64,000 bases of DNA from Neobacillus drentensis NBRC 102427. GTDB lineage: Bacteria; Bacillota; Bacilli; Bacillales; Cytobacillaceae. A program made the position numbers and the translations under genes. The stretch is taken from the NCBI RefSeq assembly GCF_001591445.1, contig NZ_BCUX01000011.1:62001-126000 (forward strand). Reading direction: 5' to 3'. Of the stretch, positions 25,021 to 34,006 are shown in pieces. The notes beneath the pieces were generated by a model. That model saw nothing but the letters and a program-made list of their open reading frames with translations, had not been told where the DNA came from and did no database searches. The number at the start of each line of letters is the position of its first letter. Position 1 is the stretch's first letter.

Positions 25021-25074
25021 AAAAAAAGAGTGCAGTCACCCTTCCTTGCGGAATAGTAACTGCACTCTTTTTCA
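25021..25074. terminator. Bidirectional terminator
   Basis: AAAAAGAGTGCAGT (25023-25036) pairs with ACTGCACTCTTTTT (25059-25072). It has U runs in both directions and separates the plus-strand DsbA-like gene from the minus-strand DinB gene. Confidence 0.85.
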
Positions 25075-25096
25075 TATCCTGAATTCATGGTATCCC

Positions 25097-25120
25097 GAGT
25101 GGTGCCTGACACCAGTACTC
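25097..25120. repeat. GTGCCTGACAC hairpin repeat
   Basis: GAGT...ACTC arms enclose GGTGCCTGACACC, itself a short palindrome. Member of the dispersed hairpin family. Confidence 0.6.
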
Positions 25121-25124
25121 GTGT

Positions 25125-25619
25125 TTATTGAACTTTTTCTAAATGACGGACCATTTGCTCGTAATGTCCAGTTACGTGCTTAACGATTAAATGGTCGACT
25201 AAAAATGATAATGGTTTACCGTCAAAGTTTGGGTTATAACTTGGAGCTGTTTTTACTAGATCCTCTTCGTTCACTCTAGCAAGTGCTGCCTCTACTTTCG
25301 GTACTAAGTTTAATAATTTAGAAATAGCATAATCTTTCTTAATACGAGATACTACATTTTCATCTACTGCAGCTAACCGTCGCACATGTTCATGATTACG
25401 TCCCCATTTTGCCCCTGGAACAACGAGCAACGCTTCCAAATCGGCTACCCAATAATCTACAGCTTCTAAAATATGAGAAACAATTTGCATGGCAGACCAT
25501 TCGTTTTCGGAAGGTTTAATGAAAAGCGTCGCCTCTTCCGTATTTTTTACGACCGCCACGATATCATCTATGCTCTTTTTAAAAGCTTCCAATCTTTCAT
25601 TCAATACTGCTGTTGCCAT
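25125..25619 (-). CDS. DinB-fold protein, candidate maleylpyruvate isomerase
   Basis: 164 residues from ATG 25619 (GGGGGAGGG upstream). DinB_2-type four-helix fold with a likely metal triad: SHILEAVDYW near residue 46 and VKHVTGHYEQM near residues 148-158. Mycothiol-dependent maleylpyruvate isomerases share this fold. The gene sits at the end of a gentisate cluster that otherwise lacks the isomerase step, so it is the best candidate for maleylpyruvate to fumarylpyruvate; the thiol would presumably be bacillithiol in this group. Fold is seen, role is inferred. Confidence 0.7.
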   Translation of the reverse strand: MATAVLNERLEAFKKSIDDIVAVVKNTEEATLFIKPSENEWSAMQIVSHILEAVDYWVADLEALLVVPGAKWGRNHEHVRRLAAVDENVVSRIKKDYAISKLLNLVPKVEAALARVNEEDLVKTAPSYNPNFDGKPLSFLVDHLIVKHVTGHYEQMVRHLEKVQ

Positions 25620-25749
25620 AGAATAAGCCCTCCCCCAGTTCACTGATCGTGAACTTTCAATAATTTATATTAATAATTTCATAATACATAAATTAAAAAA
25701 AATGCGCTAGAGTTGGCTCTATCGCATCTTTCTTGCGTAAAGTTGTAAA

Positions 25750-26943
25750 TTAGCAATCGACTCGTTTGTAATTTTTATTGAAATAGCCATATAAGAAATC
25801 AACAATCTTGTAATCGGTTGGTTTTTGTTGTTCGAAAATAAAGTTACGAAGTGAAATGGTCGTTGGATTCTCCGCGTGAATAATTTCGCCCCATTTACGT
25901 GCTGTTGTTTGTACCATTGCAGAACGCGGAATCCGCATATCTTGGTAGGCTTTAAATGCTTCTTCGTAAGATTTATGTTCTTTTAATTTCTCACCTAATA
26001 CAAACGCATCTTCAAAAGCTTGGACGCCGCCCTGTGCTAAATATTGAAGCATGGCATGACCGGAATCCCCTAATAATGTAATGTTTCCTTTTGTCCAATT
26101 TTCGATCGGTTGACGGTCATACATTTGCCAGCGGAATTGACGGTTAATGTAAGTTAAAGCATTTTGAACCCTCGGATGACTATTTTCAAAACGACGTGTA
26201 AGTTCTTCTGGATTTCCCCAATCTTCTACAGTAGCATCATAGGATTTAAATACGACAACCTGGTTGTAAAGTTCGCCACGGCGTACTGGATATTGTACTA
26301 AGTGCAAGTTGGGCCCAATCCACATGATGACATCATCTAAGTCTAAGTTTGAGTTATTTGCCACTTCTTCAATTGGAATTGTTCCACGGTATGCTACATA
26401 CGCAGAGTTTACGGGTTCGTCTTCAATCATTAGCTTACGCATGTTTGATTTGACCCCATCCGCACCAATTACAGCTTCAGCACTAAACGTTTCACCATGT
26501 TGGTTGACAACTGTACATGTATCACCATTTTGTTCTGCTGTTTGAATCGTTTGATTTGTAAAGAATTTGATATTGCTTCGTTTTTGACAAGCTTCATATA
26601 GAACTCTGTGTAAATCAGATCGATGCAATACAATATATGGCTGACCGAATTCTTTTTGGAAAGCTTCCCCTAAATCAAGCGTTGCTAACTCCTCTGCAGT
26701 ATAAACATCTTTAAGTACCAGACGTTTTGGTACAACAGCATATTTCAAAATTTCTTCCTTTACACCGAGACGATCTAATACTTCTAACGCGTTTGGTGCT
26801 AACTGAATCCCTGCACCAACTTCGCCAAACTCAGGTGCTTGCTCGAAAATTGCGATTGATTTACCAGATTCTTGGATGGATAGAGCTGCTGCTAAACCAC
26901 CGATTCCTCCACCTACTATAATGATGTCGCTTACATTTGCCAT
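25750..26943 (-). CDS. FAD-dependent 3-hydroxybenzoate 6-monooxygenase-like
   Basis: 397 residues, flavoprotein hydroxylase. The FAD dinucleotide fold IIVGGGIGGLAAALS starts near residue 8; the DG-type motif GADGVKSNMR is near 160; the second FAD motif LLGDSGHAMLQYLAQG is near 290. The next genes encode gentisate dioxygenase and fumarylpyruvate hydrolase, so 3-hydroxybenzoate to gentisate is the likely reaction; a salicylate hydroxylase relative is the alternative. It diverges from the IclR regulator. Confidence 0.82.
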   Translation of the reverse strand: MANVSDIIIVGGGIGGLAAALSIQESGKSIAIFEQAPEFGEVGAGIQLAPNALEVLDRLGVKEEILKYAVVPKRLVLKDVYTAEELATLDLGEAFQKEFGQPYIVLHRSDLHRVLYEACQKRSNIKFFTNQTIQTAEQNGDTCTVVNQHGETFSAEAVIGADGVKSNMRKLMIEDEPVNSAYVAYRGTIPIEEVANNSNLDLDDVIMWIGPNLHLVQYPVRRGELYNQVVVFKSYDATVEDWGNPEELTRRFENSHPRVQNALTYINRQFRWQMYDRQPIENWTKGNITLLGDSGHAMLQYLAQGGVQAFEDAFVLGEKLKEHKSYEEAFKAYQDMRIPRSAMVQTTARKWGEIIHAENPTTISLRNFIFEQQKPTDYKIVDFLYGYFNKNYKRVDC

Positions 26944-26985
26944 TGATAATTCCTCCCATTTAAGTTAGTATATTCTATAAATAGA

Positions 26986-26996
26986 GAACAACGTTC
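26986..26996. promoter_or_regulatory. Short palindrome between monooxygenase and IclR genes
   Basis: GAAC-AAC-GTTC lies between the divergent starts at 26943 and 27115, the usual place for an IclR operator. Weak evidence. Confidence 0.35.
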
Positions 26997-27114
26997 CTGA
27001 TAAGTAAACTTTAAATCATTTTTCACCTTTTAGTCAATACAAAATTTAAAAAATTTAGAAATTTCTTTATTTCCGCAACACTATCCAAAATTAACTGATA
27101 ATAGGAGGATCATT

Positions 27115-27876
27115 ATGGCAATTGCAACGAAAGCTACCGGTATTCAGTCATTACAAATTGGGTTAAACATATTAGAAATCTTAGCCATTGAAAAACAGCC
27201 GCTAAAGTTTACTGATATTCAAAACCTAACTTCGATGACAAAAAGTAATCTATATAAATATTTGACCACACTCTCCCAATTTGGTTTAATCTATCGTCAC
27301 CCGCATACAAACATGTATACACTTGGACATAAATTAGCACAGTTAGGAAATGTGGCTTTAAACCAATCTTCGTTAATTGAAGTGGTGATTCCCTATTTCA
27401 AAAAGATCACTGAGAACACAAACCTAACTATACTTCTAGCTGTTCCTTCTATCAAAGGTCCTCTCATCTCATATATAGTAAGTGCAGATTATGGAATTAA
27501 TATCGGTGCTCAAATGGGAACACTTTTGCCGCTCTCCTCTTCAACAGGAGTCGTCTTTTCTACCTTTGAAAAAAATGTCTTTATGAAAGATTGGGAAGAA
27601 AAAGAATTATCGAAGTTCAATCAAAATGAATTACAGCAATTTCAAGATGATAAAGAAAAAACATGGAGGTTGTTTTTTGCTTCAAAAACAGAACCTCTAA
27701 TAAAACATGTCTCTTCTTTTAGTGTTCCACTCTTAAATTTCAACCATGAACTACTCGGTGCCATTACCGTTGTTGGTATAACGGAGACCGTGCCAAAATC
27801 AGCGGACCATCCGACTGGTCAATACGTTCTCAATGTAGCAAAAGAAATTTCAGAGTATTTCGGTTTTAAAAAATAA
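27115..27876 (+). CDS. IclR-family regulator of the gentisate genes
   Basis: 253 residues. An N-terminal winged helix (SLQIGLNILEILAIEKQPLKFTDIQNLTSMTKSNLYKYLTTL, about 10-50) and a C-terminal IclR effector domain (about 75-250; LPLSSSTGVVF is typical). IclR proteins commonly control aromatic catabolism. It lies between the divergent monooxygenase and the downstream hydrolase and dioxygenase, so it probably controls both arms. Start ATG has AGGAGG upstream. Confidence 0.87.
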   Translation: MAIATKATGIQSLQIGLNILEILAIEKQPLKFTDIQNLTSMTKSNLYKYLTTLSQFGLIYRHPHTNMYTLGHKLAQLGNVALNQSSLIEVVIPYFKKITENTNLTILLAVPSIKGPLISYIVSADYGINIGAQMGTLLPLSSSTGVVFSTFEKNVFMKDWEEKELSKFNQNELQQFQDDKEKTWRLFFASKTEPLIKHVSSFSVPLLNFNHELLGAITVVGITETVPKSADHPTGQYVLNVAKEISEYFGFKK

Positions 27877-27936
27877 ATTTCTGAAAACAAATAATATTGA
27901 CAATTTTCACGAAATCTTTTAAGATTTTTATAAATA

Positions 27937-27951
27937 GTGAACTAGTTTCAC
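27937..27951. promoter_or_regulatory. Palindrome before the fumarylpyruvate hydrolase gene
   Basis: GTGAACTAGTTTCAC, near-perfect dyad 27 bases before the start codon. It is a candidate operator for the IclR protein. Confidence 0.4.
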
Positions 27952-27977
27952 AAATAGTGAGTATGAGGAGGACAACA

Positions 27978-28928
27978 ATGAAACTTATTAATTTTACTGT
28001 CGCTGGGCATACACGTGCAGGGGCAATCGTTGACAACCAAGTAATCGACTTAAACTATGCTTACCAAGCACAGTTAAGGGCAGAAGGAAAATACCGATAC
28101 GAAGCCATCGCAAAGGCATATGTGCCAGAAAATACAGACGAGTTATACCAAGGTGGGAAAGAATCACTGCTTCTCGCGCAAAATGCGATCGATTTCATTT
28201 TAGCGAATCCTGAAAGATTTGATAAAAAAGTAGTTTACAATCGCGAAGATGTTAAGGTAGAAGCGCCTGTTCAAAAACCAGGCAAAATTATTTGTGTGGG
28301 TCACAACTACCGCGAGCACATTTTAGAAATGGGTCGTGAACTCCCATCGAATCCAGTTATTTTTGCAAAATTCGCTAATACCATCTTGGGTCCAGAGGAT
28401 GATATTCCACATTATCCAATTTCTGACCAACTTGACTATGAAGCAGAGTTTACTTTTGTAGTGGGCAAACAAGCCCGTAATGTTTCCGAAGAAGATGCAT
28501 TAGACTATGTAGCAGGCTATACCATTACAAATGACGTCACCTATCGCGATATTCAACGCCGTACGCTTCAATGGCTGCAAGGAAAAACCGTTGATGGTAG
28601 TGCACCTATGGGACCATACTTAGTCACTTCCGATGAATTACAAAATCCAGCCGGTTTAGATGTTGTTCTAAAAGTAAATGGTGAAGTGCGTCAAAAAACA
28701 AATACTGCGAATCTAGTATTCTCAGTACAAAAATTAGTCTCTTTCTTATCAAATTTAATGACGTTAGAGCCAGGAGATGTAGTATTAACAGGAACTCCAG
28801 GTGGCGTGGGTGTTGCGATGAACCCTCAGCAATTCTTAAAAGATGGAGACGTCGTTCGGATTGAAATCGACAAACTTGGAGCACTTGAAAATAAAGTCAA
28901 GTCAACAGAAGTCTTAGCCACTGTTTAA
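27978..28928 (+). CDS. Fumarylacetoacetate hydrolase-family protein (fumarylpyruvate hydrolase)
   Basis: 316 residues from ATG 27978, which has AGGAGG upstream; an earlier in-frame ATG lacks one. FAH fold: KIICVGHNYREHILEMG (about 99-115), the metal-binding E..F/D motif in YEAEFTFVVGK (about 158-168), NDVTYRDIQRR, and the GDVVLTGTPGGVG loop near 272-284. In the gentisate pathway this enzyme splits fumarylpyruvate into fumarate and pyruvate. Position between the IclR and gentisate dioxygenase genes supports this. Confidence 0.85.
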   Translation: MKLINFTVAGHTRAGAIVDNQVIDLNYAYQAQLRAEGKYRYEAIAKAYVPENTDELYQGGKESLLLAQNAIDFILANPERFDKKVVYNREDVKVEAPVQKPGKIICVGHNYREHILEMGRELPSNPVIFAKFANTILGPEDDIPHYPISDQLDYEAEFTFVVGKQARNVSEEDALDYVAGYTITNDVTYRDIQRRTLQWLQGKTVDGSAPMGPYLVTSDELQNPAGLDVVLKVNGEVRQKTNTANLVFSVQKLVSFLSNLMTLEPGDVVLTGTPGGVGVAMNPQQFLKDGDVVRIEIDKLGALENKVKSTEVLATV

Positions 28929-28939
28929 TGAGGATTAGC

Positions 28940-28977
28940 AAGGGGGCAAGCAGCATAGGCTGCTCCCCTTTTCTTTA
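28940..28977 (+). terminator. Hairpin between hydrolase and dioxygenase genes
   Basis: AAGGGG..AGCAGC and GCTGCT.CCCCTT arms followed by TTCTTT. It probably acts as a partial terminator or RNA processing/stability element inside the operon. Confidence 0.6.
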
Positions 28978-29007
28978 TAAAACTTGAATAATGAAGGAGA
29001 ATGAGAA

Positions 29008-30132
29008 ATGGCTGAAGTAAATCCAGAAGTTCAAGAGTTTATGAAAAGCTCAATTGTAACCGATTACACAAGAGATATTCAACAATACAACTTAGGACCT
29101 CTTTGGGAAGCAATTCCTGCAATTATGCACAAATCGCCAACGCCTCAAGCCCAAGCTTATCTTTGGAGCGATGAATTACTCAAAAAGAAAATGGCGGAAG
29201 CAGCTCAAATTTTCACACCGGAACGCGGAGGTGAACGTCGAGCGATTTATTTCCAAAATCCAGGCTTAACCTATCGTCAACCATGGGGATGGGGATCTAC
29301 TACTCAAACGATTTATGCAGCGATTCAAATGTTATTGCCAGGTGAAAAGGCTCCCTCTCACCGTCACTCCCAAAGTGCCTTGCGCTTCATTTCTGAAGGA
29401 ACAGGTGCCTACACGATTGTACAAGGTCAGCGTGTTTTCATGGAAGAAGGCGATTTCTTAATTACTCCAAAGGGCCTTTGGCATGGGCATGAACATTTAG
29501 GAACAGAGCCAATGTATTGGATGGATGCTTTAGATATTCCTACACTTTACGCAATCGGAGGTACCTTCTTTGAACCGTATGAAGAAGGATTACAACAACC
29601 AGATATCCCAGATAACTTTTCAGAGATTCGTTATCGCGGGGGCATGGTTCGTCCTGTCGGTGATGATAAATTCACAGTGGCACCACTAGCTAATTATAAA
29701 TGGGATCTTACAGTCGAAGGAATTAAGGGCTTAATGGAATTTGATCCAAATCCACACCATGGATATGCAATAGAGTACATTAACCCATCAACGGGTAAAT
29801 CGGCGAACCCAACGCTAGGCACGAGAATGCAGCATTTACCACATGGTTTCCAAACCAAGGCATTACGCCATACTCACTCAACCGTTTACCAAGTACACAA
29901 AGGTTCAGGTCACACCGTCATTAATGGTGTTCGCTTCGATTGGAAAAAAGGCGATTACTTCGTCGTTCCAAACTGGGCTTGGTATGAACATTCAGCATCA
30001 GAAGACTCTTACTTATTCTCAGTCAACGATTTACCAATTATGAACCGTTTCGACTTAGAACAAGAGCAATCATTTGAAGAAAACAACGGTCACCAAAAAA
30101 TTACGGGTGAATTTAAACCGGACTTCCGTTAA
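29008..30132 (+). CDS. Gentisate 1,2-dioxygenase
   Basis: 374 residues, bicupin. The N-terminal cupin holds the Fe(II) ligands in HRHSQSALRFISEG (about residues 118-131, HxH) and GLWHGHEH (about 157-164). The C-terminal cupin has TLRHTHSTVY-type residues near 290. This matches gentisate dioxygenases, which cleave gentisate to maleylpyruvate. Ribosome binding site GAAGGAG. It is the last gene of the plus-strand gentisate operon. Confidence 0.88.
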   Translation: MAEVNPEVQEFMKSSIVTDYTRDIQQYNLGPLWEAIPAIMHKSPTPQAQAYLWSDELLKKKMAEAAQIFTPERGGERRAIYFQNPGLTYRQPWGWGSTTQTIYAAIQMLLPGEKAPSHRHSQSALRFISEGTGAYTIVQGQRVFMEEGDFLITPKGLWHGHEHLGTEPMYWMDALDIPTLYAIGGTFFEPYEEGLQQPDIPDNFSEIRYRGGMVRPVGDDKFTVAPLANYKWDLTVEGIKGLMEFDPNPHHGYAIEYINPSTGKSANPTLGTRMQHLPHGFQTKALRHTHSTVYQVHKGSGHTVINGVRFDWKKGDYFVVPNWAWYEHSASEDSYLFSVNDLPIMNRFDLEQEQSFEENNGHQKITGEFKPDFR

Positions 30133-30683
30133 TAGATTGGCAACTTTTATAATGAAAATTTGTTATTATCTAAAACGTTTGGATACTTATTTAAAGGGTC
30201 CCGTTTTGATGTGCTTTTCTTAAAGTACGTGCCGAAACCAGCAAAAGTAAAATAAGCGGAGATATTCCGGTTAGATGCAGATTGGAGCTCATTTCGGTGT
30301 ATATAAGGGGAGGTTTTCCGCTTATGCAAAGAAAAATCTTCTATTTTCAAATTTTTCGAGTAAATAGGCGGAATCTCTCCGTCTATTTAAGCTTTTTTTA
30401 ATTATATTTACTAATTAAGCGGAATTTTTCCCTCTATTTAGCAGCTTGGGTGCTTAACCTGATCCTCTAACCGAGACGTTTGCCAATTCATACTTCAATA
30501 CTTGTATCTATTCATAAGAATTCACCCGAAAACGGAACGTTTGGATACTTATTCCAAGCGTTTTTTCTATTAACAAAATTATTTCAATATAATCTTGTAA
30601 TGTAATTGTAATTTTACTGAGATGTCTCTGTTACAGCTCTCTAGTATATTAAAACTATCAAATCACACTAGGAGGTAACAAAC
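30133..30683. other. Intergenic region with repeat element
   Basis: No gene was recognised. It contains an 18-bp direct repeat (30174-30191 and 30536-30553) bracketing the second CGGA/TCCG-box element, then the promoter region of the NlpC/P60 gene. Confidence 0.6.
30251..30474. repeat. Dispersed CGGA/TCCG-box repeat, copy 2
   Basis: Begins AATAAGCGGAGATATTCCGG and ends GCTTAACCTGATCC..ACCGA. It aligns with 9772-9997 nearly end to end, including the TATATAAG.GGAGGTTTTCCG inner box. Confidence 0.75.
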
Positions 30684-31136
30684 ATGCTAAAGAAATTCAT
30701 TCTAGCATTTGTCATCATCGTTTCTTGTGGCTCTTTGTTTGCTAACAGGGGTGATAAAGCGGAAGCAGCTTATTATAATACAAAGGCAGTTGCGGTTGCA
30801 AAGTCTAATTTAGGAGTACCTTATCGTTGGGGTGGAATGTCAACCAGTGGTTTTGATTGTTCAGGTCTAGTTAAGCATTCCTATGCAAAAGCTGGAAGAA
30901 CGCTAAACCGTACCGCCGCTCAAATGTACTACGGAAACGGATATCGTATCTATAATAATATCCAACCGGGTGATTTAATGTTCTTTGCTCCAACCAAAGC
31001 AAGTCGACCGACACATGTCGCGATGTATGTCGGGAATGGTAAAATGATTATGGCTTCTTCATCAAGAGGAGTCATGATTACAAGTACAAACAATTCATAT
31101 TGGCATCCAAGATACGTTGGAACCAAACGCGTTTAA
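30684..31136 (+). CDS. Secreted NlpC/P60 peptidoglycan hydrolase
   Basis: 150 residues with a Sec signal (about 1-28, AEA cleavage). The NlpC/P60 domain has the catalytic Cys in FDCSGLVKHSY (near 58), His in PTHVAMYVGNG (near 113) and the polar third residue in the following strand. Such enzymes cut stem peptides (gamma-D-Glu-diaminopimelate bond). There are no SH3 or LysM domains, so it is a minimal secreted form. AGGAGGTAA upstream, and a terminator follows. Confidence 0.9.
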   Translation: MLKKFILAFVIIVSCGSLFANRGDKAEAAYYNTKAVAVAKSNLGVPYRWGGMSTSGFDCSGLVKHSYAKAGRTLNRTAAQMYYGNGYRIYNNIQPGDLMFFAPTKASRPTHVAMYVGNGKMIMASSSRGVMITSTNNSYWHPRYVGTKRV

Positions 31137-31164
31137 AGACCATCTGATAGATGGTCTTTTTTTT
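31135..31164 (+). terminator. Terminator of the NlpC/P60 gene
   Basis: AAAGACCATC (31135-31144) pairs with GATGGTCTTT (31150-31159), followed by a long T run. Confidence 0.88.
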
Positions 31165-31274
31165 GGCTGTTTTTGTAAACTTTGTTGTTTTTTTATAGTG
31201 TTTCTAATAGACATATCTCTCGTTTCTTTAGTGGGTTTTGTATTTTAGGAAGCTTCTATTTTTACCACACCACA

Positions 31275-32354
31275 TTAGAAGCCACGGGTGCCGCCCCTTT
31301 GAAGCTCAATTTTTTCACTAATCTCCTTAAGTCCCGCACGAATAAGTAGAAATACAACAATCCATGAAGTGATCATTAAAAAAATATGGCCATAAGGAAA
31401 CATCCCAGTTATGGGAGTATCCCATAGCGCATGCATCAAAACAACGAGGATAAAGACACGTAAAAATTTAACACGGAATAACATGTTAAGATTAAAGGGC
31501 TGATCCCCTTGTACCCTGCAGAAAGCTGCACCTGTTAAGCCTGCCCAGGCCACATGACCGCCAGGTGCTAAGATCCCTCGCCATAATATCGTGGTATAGA
31601 GATTTTGAGTATCCCCGGATAGCAATGCCCTTAAGGCATAGCCTGCTGTTTCAAATGCAGCGAAGCCTGCACCAACGGCCGCACCAATGAGAAGTCCATT
31701 TAGAATATACCTGTATTTTCGATACTTGACAAAACTAATCACGGTAATCGCTTTGGCAAGCTCCTCAGCGATTCCAATCGTAATCGGATTAATAATATTC
31801 TTAAGAATATCAAAAAAGACAAGGGCGACTAACAAGGAGACAATCCCGCCAATGAATACGACAAAAATAATTCGATAAAATGCGATATTTTGCGGCGCGT
31901 TCATTTCCCAGAAGAATATAAGCGTTGTCAACGGAACAGCAAAAGCACCAACGATAATAAGTCCGGGTATAAAATTGATATTACTAAAATAGCTGAACCC
32001 AATGTGCAGCCCGACGAACGCGAGAAGCGAAATGATGAACACCCTTGCAAACAGCCAAGGTTTTGGCCATGTGCTTTTTACTTCGGAAATTTTCGGCGTC
32101 GTAAGTGCGGTCCCAACGATAAACAGTCGCTCAGCTTCTAGTTCGCTATGATTTCGGAAAACACGAGAAAATATATTTTGAATTTTTGGTTCAACCGATT
32201 GTTCTAATTTTGGAACCATGTCCACATAGTGGGCAAACTCGTAAAAAAAGCTGTTATCCTCCTCTTGCGTGTTACCCTTAATAAATTTTTCACCGCAGCT
32301 TAAACAGAACTTCACACCCTCTGGATTGGAATAAACACATTGCGGGCATTTCAT
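31275..32354 (-). CDS. PrsW-like intramembrane protease with zinc ribbon
   Basis: 359 residues from ATG 32354 (GAGGGGTGAA upstream). An N-terminal zinc ribbon CPQC..CLSCG (about 3-20), then about eight membrane helices forming a PrsW-family (CPBP-related) domain: EELAKAITVI with the catalytic Glu pair near 200, FETAGYA near 237, GHVAWAGLTGA and ALWD near the end. PrsW in Bacillus subtilis cleaves anti-sigma factor RsiW; the substrate here is unknown. An ECF sigma/anti-sigma fusion lies 3 kb away, but they are not linked in an operon. Confidence 0.82.
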   Translation of the reverse strand: MKCPQCVYSNPEGVKFCLSCGEKFIKGNTQEEDNSFFYEFAHYVDMVPKLEQSVEPKIQNIFSRVFRNHSELEAERLFIVGTALTTPKISEVKSTWPKPWLFARVFIISLLAFVGLHIGFSYFSNINFIPGLIIVGAFAVPLTTLIFFWEMNAPQNIAFYRIIFVVFIGGIVSLLVALVFFDILKNIINPITIGIAEELAKAITVISFVKYRKYRYILNGLLIGAAVGAGFAAFETAGYALRALLSGDTQNLYTTILWRGILAPGGHVAWAGLTGAAFCRVQGDQPFNLNMLFRVKFLRVFILVVLMHALWDTPITGMFPYGHIFLMITSWIVVFLLIRAGLKEISEKIELQRGGTRGF

Positions 32355-32481
32355 AACTTCACCCCTCTTAGTTGTCAAAACGCATATTGATGTTATGGAG
32401 ATATCCACCAAATGAAATAACAATCTCAAAAAGAGTATACCCAATGATAGGTAGTTTTTACTCTACTTCATACAATTCAAC

Positions 32482-32536
32482 CATTAAAATAAGCCATCAA
32501 ACACTAGATTCATGATCACTAGTATTTGATGGCTTA
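32482..32536 (-). terminator. Terminator of the amino acid ABC operon
   Basis: AAGCCATCAAACACTAG (32491-32507) pairs with the arm at 32519-32535 (two mismatches); minus-strand transcripts then read TTATTTTAA. Confidence 0.72.
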
Positions 32537-32570
32537 TATATTTTCAATTCAACCTAAAAAAACTTATCGT

Positions 32571-33299
32571 CTATAACACTTTACTTAAAAATGCTTTGGT
32601 CCGGTTATGCTGAGGGTTACTGAATAATTCATTCGGTTCATTTTCTTCAACAATATAGCCGCCGTCCATGAAAATAACCCGGTCGCCAACTTCACGTGCA
32701 AAGCCCATTTCGTGGGTAACAACCACCATTGTCATCCCTTCTTTAGCAAGCTGCTTCATGACTTCTAAAACATCTCCGACCATTTCAGGGTCAAGTGCAG
32801 AAGTCGGCTCGTCAAAGAGCATGATTTTTGGATTCATTGCCAACGCCCTAGCTATGGCAACACGTTGTTTCTGTCCACCAGAGAGTTCGCCTGGATAACT
32901 TTTTGCCTTTTCTCTTAAACCAACTTTATCGAGTAACTCATATGCTAATTTTTCGGCAGCTGATTTCTCTGTCGCACGAATTTTAATAGGACCCATCGTG
33001 AGGTTTTCTAAAACAGTTTTATGAGGGAATAGATTGAAATGCTGAAAAACCATCCCAACTTCTTGTCTAACCTTATTGATATTGATCTTATTGTCTGTTA
33101 TATCCTGTCCGTTAATGACTACCTCGCCACCTGAAATTTCCTCGAGGCGATTTAAGCAGCGAAGAAACGTACTTTTGCCCGAACCAGATGGACCAATAAC
33201 ACAAACTACCTCTTTTTCTTGCACGATTGCATTGATATCTTTTAAAACCTCTACCTTGCCAAACGATTTCCTTAGGTTTTTAACAGTAATCATACTCAT
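32571..33299 (-). CDS. Polar amino acid ABC transporter, ATPase
   Basis: 242 residues, GlnQ-type. Walker [10 protein letters not shown] (about 36-44), Q-loop, signature LSGGQKQR (about 138-145), Walker [13 protein letters not shown] (about 159-170) and H-loop VVTHEMGF. Its ATG overlaps the permease stop by four bases. It powers import with the permease and binding protein upstream; substrate probably glutamine, arginine, cystine or similar. Confidence 0.93.
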   Translation of the reverse strand: MSMITVKNLRKSFGKVEVLKDINAIVQEKEVVCVIGPSGSGKSTFLRCLNRLEEISGGEVVINGQDITDNKININKVRQEVGMVFQHFNLFPHKTVLENLTMGPIKIRATEKSAAEKLAYELLDKVGLREKAKSYPGELSGGQKQRVAIARALAMNPKIMLFDEPTSALDPEMVGDVLEVMKQLAKEGMTMVVVTHEMGFAREVGDRVIFMDGGYIVEENEPNELFSNPQHNRTKAFLSKVL

Positions 33300-33940
33300 C
33301 GCAGCTGAATCCTCCTTTCGATGAAATTAGCTAAAATGGTTAATAAATAAATAATGATAAAGTAAATAACACCTACAGCCAGCCAAATCTTAAACGCTTC
33401 GAAGGTAGCTGAAGCTTGGATTTGTCCTTGCTGGGTTAAATCGGCGATCCCAATAACGGATAAAAGAGAAGTATCTTTTAAACTAATTATCGACTGGTTC
33501 GTAATGGTAGGAAGCATTCTTCTAAATGCCTGTGGGAGCACCACGTATCGCATGGTTTGTGCACCCGTAAAACCAATAGATCTTGCTGCCTCTGTTTGTC
33601 CTTTATCAATCGATTGAATTCCCGCCCTGATAATCTCAGCAAAATATGCCCCAGCATTAATGGCAACAGTGACAATACCAGCTGTTGTGCTGTTTAGGGA
33701 AACCAAATGTAAAGAGTTCACACCGAAATAGATAAAAAACAATTGTACGATAAACGGCGTACCACGAATCGCATCCACATAAACCTTAGCAATCCAGTTT
33801 AAAATCTTACTGGGTGCCAATTTCAACAATGCTATGACTAAACCAATTATAAAACCTAGAATAATGGCAATTACAAATATATATAGGGTCACTTGAAGCC
33901 CTTTTAACAGCATTGGTATTGCTGCAGAAATAATATCCAT
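33296..33940 (-). CDS. Polar amino acid ABC transporter, permease
   Basis: 214 residues from ATG 33940, correctly spaced from AAAGGGG; the earlier ATG at 33949 touches that site. Five membrane helices, HisM/GlnP type, with the EAA loop [28 protein letters not shown] near 133-161. Likely a homodimeric channel since only one permease gene is present. Confidence 0.92.
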   Translation of the reverse strand: MDIISAAIPMLLKGLQVTLYIFVIAIILGFIIGLVIALLKLAPSKILNWIAKVYVDAIRGTPFIVQLFFIYFGVNSLHLVSLNSTTAGIVTVAINAGAYFAEIIRAGIQSIDKGQTEAARSIGFTGAQTMRYVVLPQAFRRMLPTITNQSIISLKDTSLLSVIGIADLTQQGQIQASATFEAFKIWLAVGVIYFIIIYLLTILANFIERRIQLR

Positions 33941-33960
33941 ACGATTCATCCCCTTTCAAA

Positions 33961-33983
33961 AAGAAAGCGCGCTATAAGCGCGC
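33961..33983 (-). terminator. Intercistronic hairpin in the ABC operon
   Basis: GCGCGC-n5-GCGCGC (33967-33972, 33978-33983) followed on the minus strand by TTTCTTTTT. Placed just after the binding protein gene, it should cause partial termination or 3'-end protection, making more binding protein than permease. Confidence 0.7.
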
Positions 33984-34006
33984 CTATTCATTACTTTTAC
34001 GATAGT

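Noticed and set aside
30174..30553. Reading the 18-bp direct repeats as attachment sites of an integrated element
   Set aside because: Only about 340 bp lie between them, with no integrase or tRNA gene.
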